Shown here piece after piece: positions 1 to 8,646 of a stretch of DNA of 64,000 nt. Position 1 is the stretch's first letter. Every line of letters begins with the position of its first letter. The stretch comes from Lentimicrobiaceae bacterium (GTDB lineage Bacteria; Bacteroidota; Bacteroidia; Bacteroidales; JALOCA01), in contig JALOCA010000001.1 in assembly GCA_023227965.1 (NCBI GenBank), positions 124,001-188,000 on the forward strand, read 5' to 3'. Below the pieces are notes generated by a model, which saw only the letters and a list, made by a program, of their open reading frames with translations, had not been told where the DNA came from and made no database searches. Both the position numbers and the translations under genes were made by a program.

Positions 1-20
1 ATGGTTTGGATTTAAAGCCG

Positions 21-848
21 CTAATCCTTTATGCATCGAACACTAACGCCCGCGTCTATGCTTTGTGCACCATCATAATTTCCATAAGAATAATAGCCAT
101 CGACCGTAACCGGTAAATTTCTAGCAACAAACTTAGGTTCGTTAATATAGCTAGCTGTTCGAAAAACTTTGCCATTATCTCTTCGCAAATAACTGCCGTT
201 AATGGGGTAACGATAACCGTAAAGAGTGCCGACATTAAAATCATAATAAGTATTTAAACAACTGGCAATAAAAATGGCGGTAGTTGTATTATAACATCCG
301 TGTGCCGACACCGCACCGGCTAAAGCGTCTATCTCATATCCGAAAGGAATATGCCAACCCGACGGACAAATACCGCGGATTGGCGTGGTGCTGGCATTGC
401 CATCGCCTTGAAGACCGCCGTTAGGCAAAGCCGTGAACCATTGATAAAATATGCCCTGATCGCAACTTGAGGTATTTTCGGTACAAGCATAACGGTTATT
501 ATAAGTCGGGACAGTGCTGGCCGGCCATTGCGCGATCATAGTGCTACTGGCATTTTGATAAGTTTCCAAATCTTTAGTCATCCAGCACTGAGAACCAATT
601 AAGGTGGTGGTATATGCCACATCCTGATAACCGTTGGAGTAGATGCAATCGCTGCCGCAATGGTCTTTAAAATTATCAACGTCGCAAGAAACAATATCCA
701 ACCAGACGTTTGTTGGCAAATTATTTTCAAACGAACTCCACTCATCCGAACTATTATTGGGGATAAAATAATCCTTGGTTGAACTGTTATGAACTACCCG
801 AAGCCTGTCTGCATAATCCACGACCGTCATTATTTCATTACTATTCAA
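21..848 (-). pseudogene. FISUMP-domain protein, probably 5'-truncated
   Basis: The C-terminal two thirds is a FISUMP domain (Fibrobacter succinogenes major paralogous family), seen from the IGSQCWMTKDLE block, the GICPSGWHIP block and the terminal SVRCIKD. Such domains normally end secreted or lipid-anchored Bacteroidota surface proteins. This ORF has no signal peptide or lipobox. It opens with TTG at 848 (first ATG at 830) directly inside a perfect palindrome at 850-882, where the reading frame also carries a stop. I infer that the 5' part was lost or displaced at the palindrome. Cys-rich spacing in residues 50-70 suggests the remnant of another extracellular module. FISUMP assignment is confident; expression as it stands is doubtful. 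Confidence 0.6.
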
Positions 849-849
849 T

Positions 850-882
850 AATCCTGTCAGGTTTCAAAAACCTGACAGGATT
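850..882. repeat. Perfect 15-bp palindrome (REP-like)
   Basis: Arms 850-864 and 868-882 are exact reverse complements around a 3-nt loop. The sequence contains CCTGTCAGG and CCTGACAGG cores. It lies between the FISUMP ORF and the TonB receptor, both on the minus strand. I recall similar CCTGACAGG palindromes as dispersed intergenic repeats in Bacteroidota, but I could not check this. It has no T-tract on the minus strand, so it is not a good terminator. Confidence 0.7.
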
Positions 883-895
883 TAAATTAATTAAC

Positions 896-921
896 CTTCC
901 ATAGTACGAAGTACTTGGAAG
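896..921. terminator. Imperfect hairpin with T-run on plus side
   Basis: CTTCCA-tAGTAC pairs with GTACTTGGAAG around a short loop with one bulge, followed on the plus strand by a run of seven T at 924-930. It lies just downstream of the TonB receptor gene (minus strand). In that orientation the T-run precedes the hairpin, so its role as terminator is uncertain. Confidence 0.3.
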
Positions 922-957
922 AGTTTTTTTGGGGGGAAGAGTTTTTTATATCAGTTT

Positions 958-3327
958 TTAAAATTTCAGGTTAACTCCTGCCATCAGGTTTCTTCCAGCC
1001 TGTGGGAAATAGCCATCTTTTTTTGAATAAGTTCCTTCGTAATAATAACGGTAAACCCAGGCATTGGTTTCGTATTCTTCATCCAGCAGGTTGTTTATTT
1101 GCAGGCTGAAACCGATATTTTTAATTAGTTTGGTTGAAAAACTATAATTCAACATCAGGTTGTTAACAAGGTAGGCATCTAAGCTGCGGTCGTTGCTCGA
1201 AGTGTTGTCAGCGTATTGCTTTCCAACATATTTAGTGAGAATGTTTACAGAGAAATTTTTAAACGGACTTACTGTAAAACGGTTGTTGGCAACCACATTA
1301 GGCGAAAAAGAAAGGTCGGTAGTGCCAAGTTTGTTCTCAATCTGTCCGCCTTCGTCCCAATTATCCACAAACTCGCTAAAGTTTTTGATTTTATTTTCAC
1401 TCAAAGTGAGGTTTGCATCCCAGCTAAAATATTTACAGGGGGCATAAATGCCACTCAGTTCTATTCCCTGGCGGTAGCTCTTTGGAACATTAGTCATGAT
1501 GGCAGCACCCACGTCGTTGATTTTTCCGGTAAGAACCAATTGGTCTTTGTAGTCCATGTAATACAGGTTTGCAGTAAAAGAAGCGACTGTTGTCTTAAAA
1601 CGGTAGCCCAGTTCGTAGTCGTACAGATGTTCTGACTTTGGGGTCAGTCCGGGATCAGCATCTTTAAAATTGGAACGACTTGGTTCGCGGTTGGCAATAG
1701 CAAAAGAGAAGTATAGGTTGTTGTTATCCGACAAATCGTAACTGATGCCAGCCTTAGGATTGAAAAAATCGTAGGAATGATTTTGTGTAAGTACACGGTA
1801 ATCATCGTCAATGCCATTCAGTTTGTAATACACATGGCGGTATTGCATGTCAGCATAAAGTGAGATTTTATTTAGCAATGAATAGTTTAGCTTCAGATAG
1901 GAATTGAAATCCTTTTTGGTGCCATCGTTGCGATACCATTCATAATCAATAAAAGCATTGGAAGTAAACTGTGCCCAGATCACCTTTCCGTAATGATCGC
2001 CAAGATATTCGTTATAAGCCCCGCCAAGGGTTGCCGAAAGGTTTTTCTTTTTATAATCCAGCGACCATGTTGCGCCATAAAAGTTATTGCTCATCCATTT
2101 TCGTTGTACCAGATCGGTTTGTGTGATGGTATCCATCCCAATAAAAAGCGTATCCATGCCATAGCTGGCAAAATCTCTTTCTTCTTTATATTGTTCGTAA
2201 TAACCTTTTCCACGGGTGTAGTGCAGAGCAGTGTTCAGGAAAAGGCTTTTGGTAATTTCTCTTGAGTAAAAAAGCTGGTAATGATCCTGCTGATAGTTGT
2301 CCGTTTCATTTTTATAGGTGAAACCATTGTAAGTACGGTTGGTATCGAGGATGTACGAAGGAATGCCATCCCATGCAAGGTAAGTACGTTCATTTCCGGA
2401 AATGATGTTGAATTTTACTAAATCCTTTTTCCCGACATAGGCACCGGAAAGCATGTACGATTCCAGGTTTGAGGTGGCGCGGTCAATAAAACCATCGGAA
2501 GAAACTACCGAAACGCGTCCGTCCATAGTCCAGTGCTTTGCAAGCATGCCGGTACCAAAGTTTACGCTGTTACGTGCCGAATTGAAAGAGCCGTAGGCAC
2601 TGTTGATTTCGGCATAAGGTTCTGCATTTGTTTTATTGGTTTCGATGTTGATGCTGCCGCCAAAGGTAGCGGCTCCGTTGGAAGATGTCCCCACACCACG
2701 TTGTACCTGTATATTATTAATAGAAGATGCCAGGTCGGGAACATCCACAAAGTACACCTCCTGGGTTTCGGCTTCGTTGTAAGGGATACCGTTGATGGTA
2801 ACATTGATACGCGACATGTCGGTTCCGCGGATACGCATCCCGGTGTAGCCAATCCCGTTTCCAGCATCGGAAGTTACGACAACCGATGGCATGCTTTCCA
2901 TCATAAAGGGTAAATCTCTTCCCAGGTTTGTTTTCCTGATTTCTTTTTGATCCAAATTATTAAAAGTAGTAGGCGCATTCTCCTTAACACGGGAGGAAGC
3001 GATGATCACCTCGTCGGTAAGGATGGAATTGTGCTGCAAAACGATGTCAAAATGTGCAGATTGTTGAAGATTGACCTCTAATGTAAAGGTTTTAAACCCG
3101 AGATAACTTACCTTAAGCATGTAAGTCCCTTTTTTTACTTTCGGGATGTTGAATTCGCCCTTGCTGTCGCTGAAGGTAGCAAGGAAAGTGTTTTCGATGC
3201 GAATGTTAGCTCCGCAAACCGGTTTGTTGTTTTCGTTGTCGGTGATGTTGCCGCTGAGGCTTACTTGTGCATTTGCCGCAAATGGAAGGATGAAGCATGC
3301 GAGCATCCAGGTAAAAAATTTTTTCAT
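958..3327 (-). CDS. TonB-dependent receptor, probable thiamin uptake (OMthi type)
   Basis: This is an outer-membrane 22-strand barrel receptor of 789 residues, a normal length. It has a signal peptide (residues 1-20, ending ANA-Q), then a CarboxypepD_reg-like beta-sandwich (about 22-105) and a TonB-box-like DEVIIASS segment near 105-112. The plug domain contains MRIRGTDMSRINVTINGIP, and the barrel ends in a C-terminal phenylalanine (GVNLKF), as expected for BAM-dependent insertion. Substrate is inferred from control: a TPP riboswitch sits about 75 nt upstream of the ATG. TPP-riboswitch-controlled TonB receptors in Bacteroidota are a known class predicted to import thiamin or its precursors. 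There is no SusD partner next to it, which fits vitamin rather than glycan uptake. Confidence 0.9.
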   Translation of the reverse strand: MKKFFTWMLACFILPFAANAQVSLSGNITDNENNKPVCGANIRIENTFLATFSDSKGEFNIPKVKKGTYMLKVSYLGFKTFTLEVNLQQSAHFDIVLQHNSILTDEVIIASSRVKENAPTTFNNLDQKEIRKTNLGRDLPFMMESMPSVVVTSDAGNGIGYTGMRIRGTDMSRINVTINGIPYNEAETQEVYFVDVPDLASSINNIQVQRGVGTSSNGAATFGGSINIETNKTNAEPYAEINSAYGSFNSARNSVNFGTGMLAKHWTMDGRVSVVSSDGFIDRATSNLESYMLSGAYVGKKDLVKFNIISGNERTYLAWDGIPSYILDTNRTYNGFTYKNETDNYQQDHYQLFYSREITKSLFLNTALHYTRGKGYYEQYKEERDFASYGMDTLFIGMDTITQTDLVQRKWMSNNFYGATWSLDYKKKNLSATLGGAYNEYLGDHYGKVIWAQFTSNAFIDYEWYRNDGTKKDFNSYLKLNYSLLNKISLYADMQYRHVYYKLNGIDDDYRVLTQNHSYDFFNPKAGISYDLSDNNNLYFSFAIANREPSRSNFKDADPGLTPKSEHLYDYELGYRFKTTVASFTANLYYMDYKDQLVLTGKINDVGAAIMTNVPKSYRQGIELSGIYAPCKYFSWDANLTLSENKIKNFSEFVDNWDEGGQIENKLGTTDLSFSPNVVANNRFTVSPFKNFSVNILTKYVGKQYADNTSSNDRSLDAYLVNNLMLNYSFSTKLIKNIGFSLQINNLLDEEYETNAWVYRYYYEGTYSKKDGYFPQAGRNLMAGVNLKF

Positions 3328-3400
3328 TTCAAATTGGTTTTAAGTTGAACATTAACGTAAAACCAATAGAGGAAAATAATTAAGAGAAGATTGCTTTTAA

Positions 3401-3475
3401 TTCCCTTCGCCGGCATTACCCGGAGCAGGTTCAAAGAGTTTGATCTCAGCCCATATTTTTAGGGCACCCCTATTG
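3401..3475 (-). promoter_or_regulatory. TPP (THI-element) riboswitch
   Basis: Read on the minus strand, this stretch contains the conserved THI-box parts in order: GGGGTGCCC, then GGCTGAGATCA, then AACCTGCTCCGGGTAATGCC, ending GGCGAAGGGA. These form P1 to P5 of the thiamin-pyrophosphate aptamer. It lies in the 5' leader of the TonB receptor, ending about 75 nt before its ATG, and should switch the receptor off when TPP is abundant. Motif recognition is unambiguous; the expression platform was not worked out. Confidence 0.95.
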
Positions 3476-3486
3476 GAAAATTGATG

Positions 3487-3494
3487 CAAATTTA
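3487..3494 (-). promoter_or_regulatory. Bacteroidota -7 box for riboswitch/TonB receptor
   Basis: The minus strand reads TAAATTTG, matching the Bacteroidota -7 consensus TAnnTTTG. It lies a few bases before the expected transcript start and about 12 nt upstream of the riboswitch. It overlaps the end of the upstream DUF434 gene, so the receptor probably has its own transcript. Confidence 0.5.
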
Positions 3495-4169
3495 AAACAA
3501 AAATTTATTCAAATTGAAAAAATCGGGACGAAAATGATAAAAAAGTACTGCCCTTGGAAGGTCGGTTAGAGGTAAAAGTGTTCTATCAATGATGCTCGAA
3601 TCGGAAGTGGCAATAATGCCTTGCTGGATGTTTTGCAGAACAAAATCCGGCGAATCACAGGTTTGGGAGCTTCCCTCTAACCCTTTTGATGCCAAAAGTT
3701 TATTTACCTTTTGACTTAAAATACCGCTAAAACTCACCGGCTGGTCGAAGTAAAAGTGCAGGGGGCATTGAATATGTTCATTTTCAATAAAGGTAAACAA
3801 AAGTTGCAATGCCCTATCAATTAGTTCATCGCGGTAAATTTTGCCGTGCATCTCAGCAGTGTCGCGAAGCACCTCATCTCTTCCTATGAAAACAAGATTA
3901 CCGGCAAGGTAACTCGAAATGATTATCAAAACATTATAACCATCTATGTGCAAGGGATTCTGATGTAGTTCAGTAATCTCCACAAACTTTACTTTACGGT
4001 TTAAAGCCGTTTGTTTGTCGGTGATACCTCGAAAAAGGAGCGTCCGTTCAGTTCCACTAAGGGCATAACGATCTCCAACAATCTTTAAAACAGCTTTTTG
4101 TGGATATTTGCGTTCGAGCAAAAAACAGTAATCGTGAAGTGCCCCGGTGAAATTTTCTGAAAAATTCAT
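3492..4169 (-). CDS. DUF434 domain-containing protein
   Basis: This 225-residue cytoplasmic protein has no signal peptide or membrane segment. The N-terminal 60 residues match my memory of the DUF434 family: an alpha-helical YCFLLERKYPQKAVLK segment, then VGDRYALSGTERTLLFRG. The rest contains a hydrophobic NVLIIISSYLAG strand followed by GRDEVLRD, suggesting a nuclease-like or nucleotide-binding alpha/beta core, as in the companion domain found with DUF434. The biochemical role is unknown. Its end overlaps the promoter of the TonB receptor gene. It is divergent from aroQ, with a 59-bp gap that holds promoters for both. Confidence 0.65.
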   Translation of the reverse strand: MNFSENFTGALHDYCFLLERKYPQKAVLKIVGDRYALSGTERTLLFRGITDKQTALNRKVKFVEITELHQNPLHIDGYNVLIIISSYLAGNLVFIGRDEVLRDTAEMHGKIYRDELIDRALQLLFTFIENEHIQCPLHFYFDQPVSFSGILSQKVNKLLASKGLEGSSQTCDSPDFVLQNIQQGIIATSDSSIIDRTLLPLTDLPRAVLFYHFRPDFFNLNKFLF

Positions 4170-4198
4170 GACTCATTTCGGATTTGTAAAGATATGGT

Positions 4199-4206
4199 TA
4201 TCTTTG
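4199..4206 (+). promoter_or_regulatory. Bacteroidota -7 box for aroQ
   Basis: TATCTTTG matches TAnnTTTG and lies 22 nt before the aroQ ATG. A TTTCG at 4176-4180 is at about the right distance for a weak -33 element. Confidence 0.45.
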
Positions 4207-4228
4207 CTCGGATGCAAACTTGTGGCAG

Positions 4229-4645
4229 ATGCAAAAAATTATCATCATTAACGGACCCAATTTAAACCTGCTTGGCAAAAGGGAACCCGAAGTTTACGGT
4301 AATCGTTCTTTTGAAGAATATCTTTCCGAACTGCGTTTGCTCTATCCGGATTTTCAGATAGATCATTTCCAGAGTAACGTGGAGGGAGAGATCATTAATA
4401 AACTACAAGAGACCGGTTTCAGTTACGATGGGATAATTTTAAATGCAGGAGGCTATACGCATACCTCTGTTGCCATAACTGACACTATTAAGGCTATCAA
4501 GACACCAGTAGTTGAAGTTCACATCAGTAACATAAATGCAAGAGAGGACTATCGCCGGCAATCGTTGATAGCAACGGCAGTAAAAGGAAGCATCAGTGGA
4601 TTTGGGATGGATTCTTACCGGTTAGCGGTGGAAAGCTTTCGCTAA
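4229..4645 (+). CDS. aroQ: Type II 3-dehydroquinate dehydratase
   Basis: This enzyme dehydrates 3-dehydroquinate to 3-dehydroshikimate in the shikimate pathway, in the cytosol. The family signature is present from the start: INGPNLNLLGKREPEVYG, which includes the flexible-lid arginine and catalytic tyrosine. It is followed by QSNVEGEIINKLQ, LNAGGYTHTSVAI and VEVHISNINARE with the catalytic histidine. The length of 138 residues is typical of the dodecameric type II enzyme. I chose the ATG at 4229 because the open frame otherwise begins with a TTG that adds three residues before the conserved start. It is a single gene, convergent with the GT2 gene. The shikimate kinase aroK is elsewhere in the window (52.8 kb). 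Confidence 0.95.
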   Translation: MQKIIIINGPNLNLLGKREPEVYGNRSFEEYLSELRLLYPDFQIDHFQSNVEGEIINKLQETGFSYDGIILNAGGYTHTSVAITDTIKAIKTPVVEVHISNINAREDYRRQSLIATAVKGSISGFGMDSYRLAVESFR

Positions 4646-4674
4646 ATTACCGAGTTGAATGAGAAAAAGAAATA

Positions 4675-5697
4675 TTATTTGTAGAAATTTTCCTGATCCA
4701 GATCGGTAAAAAGTTTTTTCTTGCGGATAAAATATTCCACTACCATATTGCGGTTGTAAATATTGGTAACATGCTGGTGCTTTATCTTCTGGCGTTTTTT
4801 TAGGTTCATTTTCAGGTGGCGGTAAAAGCTCATATGTGCACGAGTAACTGCCCAGAAGTCACTAAAACCACCATCTTTCAAAAACTTAAAAGCTGCAATT
4901 CCATCCAGGAAAAGCCGTGTAACGAATACCTTTAGCAATAAATCGGAGGGAAGGTTTTTATACAACATGGTGATGTTGTTTCGCATGTTCAAATAGGTTT
5001 TATGCGATAAAATCTTTGGCAACGTACCGCCACCTACGTGATAAACAGTTGAATGTGGACAATACATGATTTTATAACCTGCATTTTTCAGTCTCCAGCA
5101 AAAATCTATCTCTTCCATATGGGCAAAGAAATCTTCGTCCAAACCACCAAATTTATGGTATAAATCGGCTTTTACAAACATACATGCGCCTGTAGCCCAG
5201 AAAGTTTCCGTTATGTCATCGTATTGGCCATTATCTTTTTCCAAAGTCTGAAACAACCTCCCACGGCAAAAAGGATAACCATAAATATCAATGTAGCCGC
5301 CAGCAGCACCAGCATATTCAAATATTTCCGGATGGTCGTACGAGCGAAGTTTAGGCTGGCAGGCTGCAATTGCAGGATCGGTTTCCATCAATGCAATTAC
5401 CGGAGGTATCCAGTTTTCGGTAACTTCAATATCGGAGTTAAGAAGCACATAATAATCAGCATCAACCTGTTTCAATGCATCGTTGTAACCTTTTGCAAAT
5501 CCCCCGTTTGTAAGATTTTGAATCACGCGGATTTCAGGGTGAGTATCCTGCATAAATTCGATAGAACTGTCGGTGGACGCATTGTCGGCTATAACAATTT
5601 CGGCATGTTGGCTGCTGTATTTTATAACAGTAGGTAAAAATTTTTTAAGAAATTTCCTTCCGTTCCAGTTTAATATTACAACAGCAACTTTTTTCAA
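4675..5697 (-). CDS. Glycosyltransferase family 2 protein
   Basis: This GT-A fold glycosyltransferase has 340 residues. It shows the N-terminal VVILNWNGRKFL strand, ADNASTDSS, the acidic LLNSDIEV (DxD-type nucleotide-sugar/metal site) and a C-terminal GGLDEDFFAHMEEIDFCWR with the usual catalytic acidic cluster. That last block is characteristic of rhamnosyltransferase-like GT2 enzymes, but the sugar cannot be deduced. No membrane span is evident. It lies just downstream of an LpxL-type acyltransferase on the same strand, with a 51-bp gap. This supports a role in lipopolysaccharide or another surface glycan. Confidence 0.9.
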   Translation of the reverse strand: MKKVAVVILNWNGRKFLKKFLPTVIKYSSQHAEIVIADNASTDSSIEFMQDTHPEIRVIQNLTNGGFAKGYNDALKQVDADYYVLLNSDIEVTENWIPPVIALMETDPAIAACQPKLRSYDHPEIFEYAGAAGGYIDIYGYPFCRGRLFQTLEKDNGQYDDITETFWATGACMFVKADLYHKFGGLDEDFFAHMEEIDFCWRLKNAGYKIMYCPHSTVYHVGGGTLPKILSHKTYLNMRNNITMLYKNLPSDLLLKVFVTRLFLDGIAAFKFLKDGGFSDFWAVTRAHMSFYRHLKMNLKKRQKIKHQHVTNIYNRNMVVEYFIRKKKLFTDLDQENFYK

Positions 5698-5748
5698 TCT
5701 ATGGAGGGATTAATACGGGGTTTTATTATCAGTGTGCAAATCTAAAAT

Positions 5749-6645
5749 TTATTGCTGGCTTAACAAAATTGTGTTGTCATCCTTTTTGTGTTTCCATCTT
5801 TTATGCGACCATAACCAGTTTTCAGGGTGATTTTGAATGATTTTTTCGAGGAGTTGAACATGTTTTTCTGTTATCTCATAAGGTTTTGTTTCTCTTGGAT
5901 TTTGTTCTATTTCATGAATAGTCAGCTCATAAAACCCTCTTTTGGGTCGGTTTACTTCAATAAAAATTACAGCACAGTTTAAGCTACGTGCTATTTTTTC
6001 GGCACCCAGAAAAACCGGTGTATCCTGATGCAAAAAAGTGGTCCAATAGTTAATTTCTCCTCTTGTGGGCGTTTGGTCGGCTACAAAAACACAAATAAAA
6101 GGTTTATCCCGATGTTTGAGAAGTGTACGGTAGCTATCTTTAAATTTAATTATTCCGGCTTTTACCAGGCGTAACCGAATGCTGCCAAAATAAGAGTCGA
6201 AATATTTGTTTGAGAGAGGCTTTACAATTACAAATGCTTTTCGTGGCACTTTTAACCCTAAGTACATAATGCTCAACTCCCAGTTAGAGCAGTGCCCCAT
6301 CACTGCAATAATATTTTGAGAATTTTTATAATATTTGTCAAGAATTTCATAATTGGTAATTCGTATTCTTTTTTCGAGGCTTTTTTCACCGATACGGCGT
6401 TGTTTTATTGTTTCTACTATAATGTCGGAGAGATTACTGTAAAATTTGTGGGCAATTTCCCTGATTTTTGCAGGACTTTTCTCAGGAAAAGATTTTGTTA
6501 AATTTGCAATTACAACATTTTTTCTGTATCTAAAAACATAATACAATAAAAACGACAGAATGTCTGAAATACAATACAAAAGACGAAATGGAAGCAGAGA
6601 AAGCCACCAGACAATACTTTTAACAAAAATATAGATGACATACAT
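5749..6645 (-). CDS. Lipid A biosynthesis acyltransferase (LpxL/HtrB family)
   Basis: This inner-membrane acyltransferase transfers a secondary acyl chain to a lipid A precursor. It has an N-terminal hydrophobic anchor (about residues 5-35). The catalytic H-x4-E motif is in GHCSNWELS (His118, Glu123 from the chosen start). A later FVADQTPTRG block and a terminal NWLWSHKRWKHK are typical of the family. The longest frame starts at 6705. I prefer the ATG at 6645 because it gives the usual start-then-anchor layout and has AAAGGA upstream. Length 298 is normal. It probably shares a transcript with the GT2 gene downstream. Confidence 0.88.
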   Translation of the reverse strand: MYVIYIFVKSIVWWLSLLPFRLLYCISDILSFLLYYVFRYRKNVVIANLTKSFPEKSPAKIREIAHKFYSNLSDIIVETIKQRRIGEKSLEKRIRITNYEILDKYYKNSQNIIAVMGHCSNWELSIMYLGLKVPRKAFVIVKPLSNKYFDSYFGSIRLRLVKAGIIKFKDSYRTLLKHRDKPFICVFVADQTPTRGEINYWTTFLHQDTPVFLGAEKIARSLNCAVIFIEVNRPKRGFYELTIHEIEQNPRETKPYEITEKHVQLLEKIIQNHPENWLWSHKRWKHKKDDNTILLSQQ

Positions 6646-6711
6646 AGAAAATCCTTTCATCGGGTGAACAAAATTACATCCGATGGTTAAAAGAAGCAAG
6701 TCCAAAAATTT

Positions 6712-8223
6712 TTAATAGGGATTATTCCACTCTTCGCCCGATCTGCCAAAATAGCGGTTACTTGGGCTCATTACATCTTCACTGTCGCCGGTGCGGATTT
6801 GGCGGAATAATTCGTGTTGCCAGTTGTAATTGCTTATTTCTCCAATGGCATTTGAATGTAGCAATGTTAGCTCGTTGCCCAGAAAATGGGGATTGTAAAA
6901 AACAAATTTAACATTTGATTGGTTTTTAACTTTATAATAATGCCATATTTGATAAGGGACTGTTCCTTTGTTGACTGCTCCATTTGCGTCGTCAAGTAAG
7001 CCGGGGCTTGCTTCAAAACTTTTGTCAACAATGGTATTAGGAGGTCCATACTGGAGGTACACTCTTCCACAATCTGTATCATACCCTTTTTTTATGGGAG
7101 TAGAGAAGCTATTGTTAACCTTATCAATTTCAGCTTTATACTTTTTCCATTCCGAAGTAGGGTCAGTGGAGTTGCGGCTTTTCCAGAAATTATAGAAATA
7201 CTGTTGTAATGTGGTTAAATCCGCTGAAGCTAACTGATTATTGACAAAACTTTTTTCTATTTCGGAAGAAATCGGTCCTAATGAACGTATATATTCGGTA
7301 AGGGAATCGCGGTTAGTTATGTTTAATACAAAAGTGTTGGTAATGTTAAGGTTGGTAACATCTTTCATGTCAATTTGGATATTAGGGTTGCTTCGTTGGA
7401 AAAACAACCTGTTTGAAGCAATTATGGCATTTTCTCTGTTGTGTACTTCAATTCCCAGGTTATAGTTTCCCGAAGGAAGTTTTGATATATCGAATTCACC
7501 CAAAATTACGTTTACTCCTTTGGTCGTCTCTTTTTTAATGTAGCTGTAATCGTTGAGGACTTTCCCGTTTTCAAACGATTCAATAAACCAATTAATTAAA
7601 TATTTTTGGTCAGCTCCTAAAATTTTATCTGTATTATAAATTTCGGAATAAAAGGTTATTGTATTTGTTTTAGCCGAGTAAAAATTGCTGACATGGGGTA
7701 TCAAGTCATAACCACTTTTGGTTTTTATAGTAGGTTCTGTAGCTTTAGAATAGCTTTCGATAAGTTGGATACCTGAAGTCGAAACTGTATCTAAAGGGAA
7801 ATCAATAACTATTGGCTGAGTAACATAAAGTGGTATACTGTCTCCATTTGCATCTGCCAAAATAAGCTCAAAGTTATAATTTCCGTTAGGCAAAACAAAT
7901 CGTTGCTGATCAATAAAATTGATATCCAAGCTTGCGAGATTGTCTAATTCAGGAGTTAGAAATTCATATTTTTTATAATTTTTTATAATATTATCCTGCT
8001 TAAACAGCATCGTAATGGCAAGTTTTCCCTGGTATTTTCCCTGTTGGTTTTTTATATAAATAATACTTTTCCCCCAAACAGAAAGATAAGTTTCAAAATA
8101 AGGGCCATACTCAGCAGAGTTAAAAGTTGCGTATGCTAAATAAGCTTTAACCATGGAGGCTTTTGTAAAAGAAAGCCCAACGCTTAACAACATTGTTAAC
8201 AGAATAAAGAAAAACTTTTTCAT
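6712..8223 (-). CDS. GWxTD domain-containing exported protein
   Basis: The 503-residue protein has a signal peptide (MKKFFFILLTMLLSVGLSF). Its middle is made of beta-rich segments. The C-terminal 170 residues show the GWxTD-domain hallmarks: an FYNFWKSRN helix, a CGRVYLQYGPPN turn, PYQIWHYYKV and a final QIRTGD. The family is common in Bacteroidota and Acidobacteria; its function is unknown. The open frame extends to 8310, but the ATG at 8223 starts a canonical signal peptide. It stands upstream of the acyltransferase (66 bp to that gene's chosen start), so co-transcription with envelope genes is possible. Confidence 0.85.
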   Translation of the reverse strand: MKKFFFILLTMLLSVGLSFTKASMVKAYLAYATFNSAEYGPYFETYLSVWGKSIIYIKNQQGKYQGKLAITMLFKQDNIIKNYKKYEFLTPELDNLASLDINFIDQQRFVLPNGNYNFELILADANGDSIPLYVTQPIVIDFPLDTVSTSGIQLIESYSKATEPTIKTKSGYDLIPHVSNFYSAKTNTITFYSEIYNTDKILGADQKYLINWFIESFENGKVLNDYSYIKKETTKGVNVILGEFDISKLPSGNYNLGIEVHNRENAIIASNRLFFQRSNPNIQIDMKDVTNLNITNTFVLNITNRDSLTEYIRSLGPISSEIEKSFVNNQLASADLTTLQQYFYNFWKSRNSTDPTSEWKKYKAEIDKVNNSFSTPIKKGYDTDCGRVYLQYGPPNTIVDKSFEASPGLLDDANGAVNKGTVPYQIWHYYKVKNQSNVKFVFYNPHFLGNELTLLHSNAIGEISNYNWQHELFRQIRTGDSEDVMSPSNRYFGRSGEEWNNPY

Positions 8224-8358
8224 AATAAAGGTGCTATTAAATTCGATTATACAAAAATAGTAAACAAACTGGAAAAATAGAAAAGAAATCGACAAACCTG
8301 ATAAAAACAAAGGTAAACAGCACTATATCAACGATAAAAACATTGATTAAAAAATTAA

Positions 8359-8388
8359 TTGTCCGGTTTGAAAAAAAAAGTAATTTTG
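8359..8388 (+). promoter_or_regulatory. Promoter of the tRNA-Ser pair
   Basis: TTG at 8359-8361, a 19-nt spacer and TAATTTTG at 8381-8388 match the Bacteroidota promoter form (TTG-N19-TAnnTTTG). It ends 5 nt before the first tRNA base. Confidence 0.65.
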
Positions 8389-8393
8389 CCGGC

Positions 8394-8482
<89 letters not shown>

Positions 8483-8546
8483 ACTGCTTACTATGATGTA
8501 ATGCAAGGAATTAACCCAAATGGTTGTTCTTTTATTCAATTCTAAA

Positions 8547-8633
8547 GGAGAGATGCCAGAGCGGTTGAACGGGGCGGTCTCGAAAACCGTTGATCTCTTA
8601 CGGGATCCGGGGGTTCGAATCCCCCTCTCTCCG
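8547..8633 (+). tRNA. tRNA-Ser (anticodon CGA)
   Basis: Class II tRNA with the same acceptor stem as its neighbour, GGAGAGA (8547-8553) with TCTCTCC (8626-8632). The anticodon loop CTCGAAA gives anticodon CGA. The variable arm is long and the T-loop is standard. The 3' end reads G-CAT, so CCA is not encoded, unlike the first copy. It is probably processed from the same transcript. Confidence 0.95.
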
Positions 8634-8646
8634 CATCATTAAATTT

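Noticed and set aside
2533..2913. A 126-codon plus-strand ORF inside the TonB receptor
   Set aside because: It lies fully antisense to a clear receptor gene and has no domain; it is a shadow frame.
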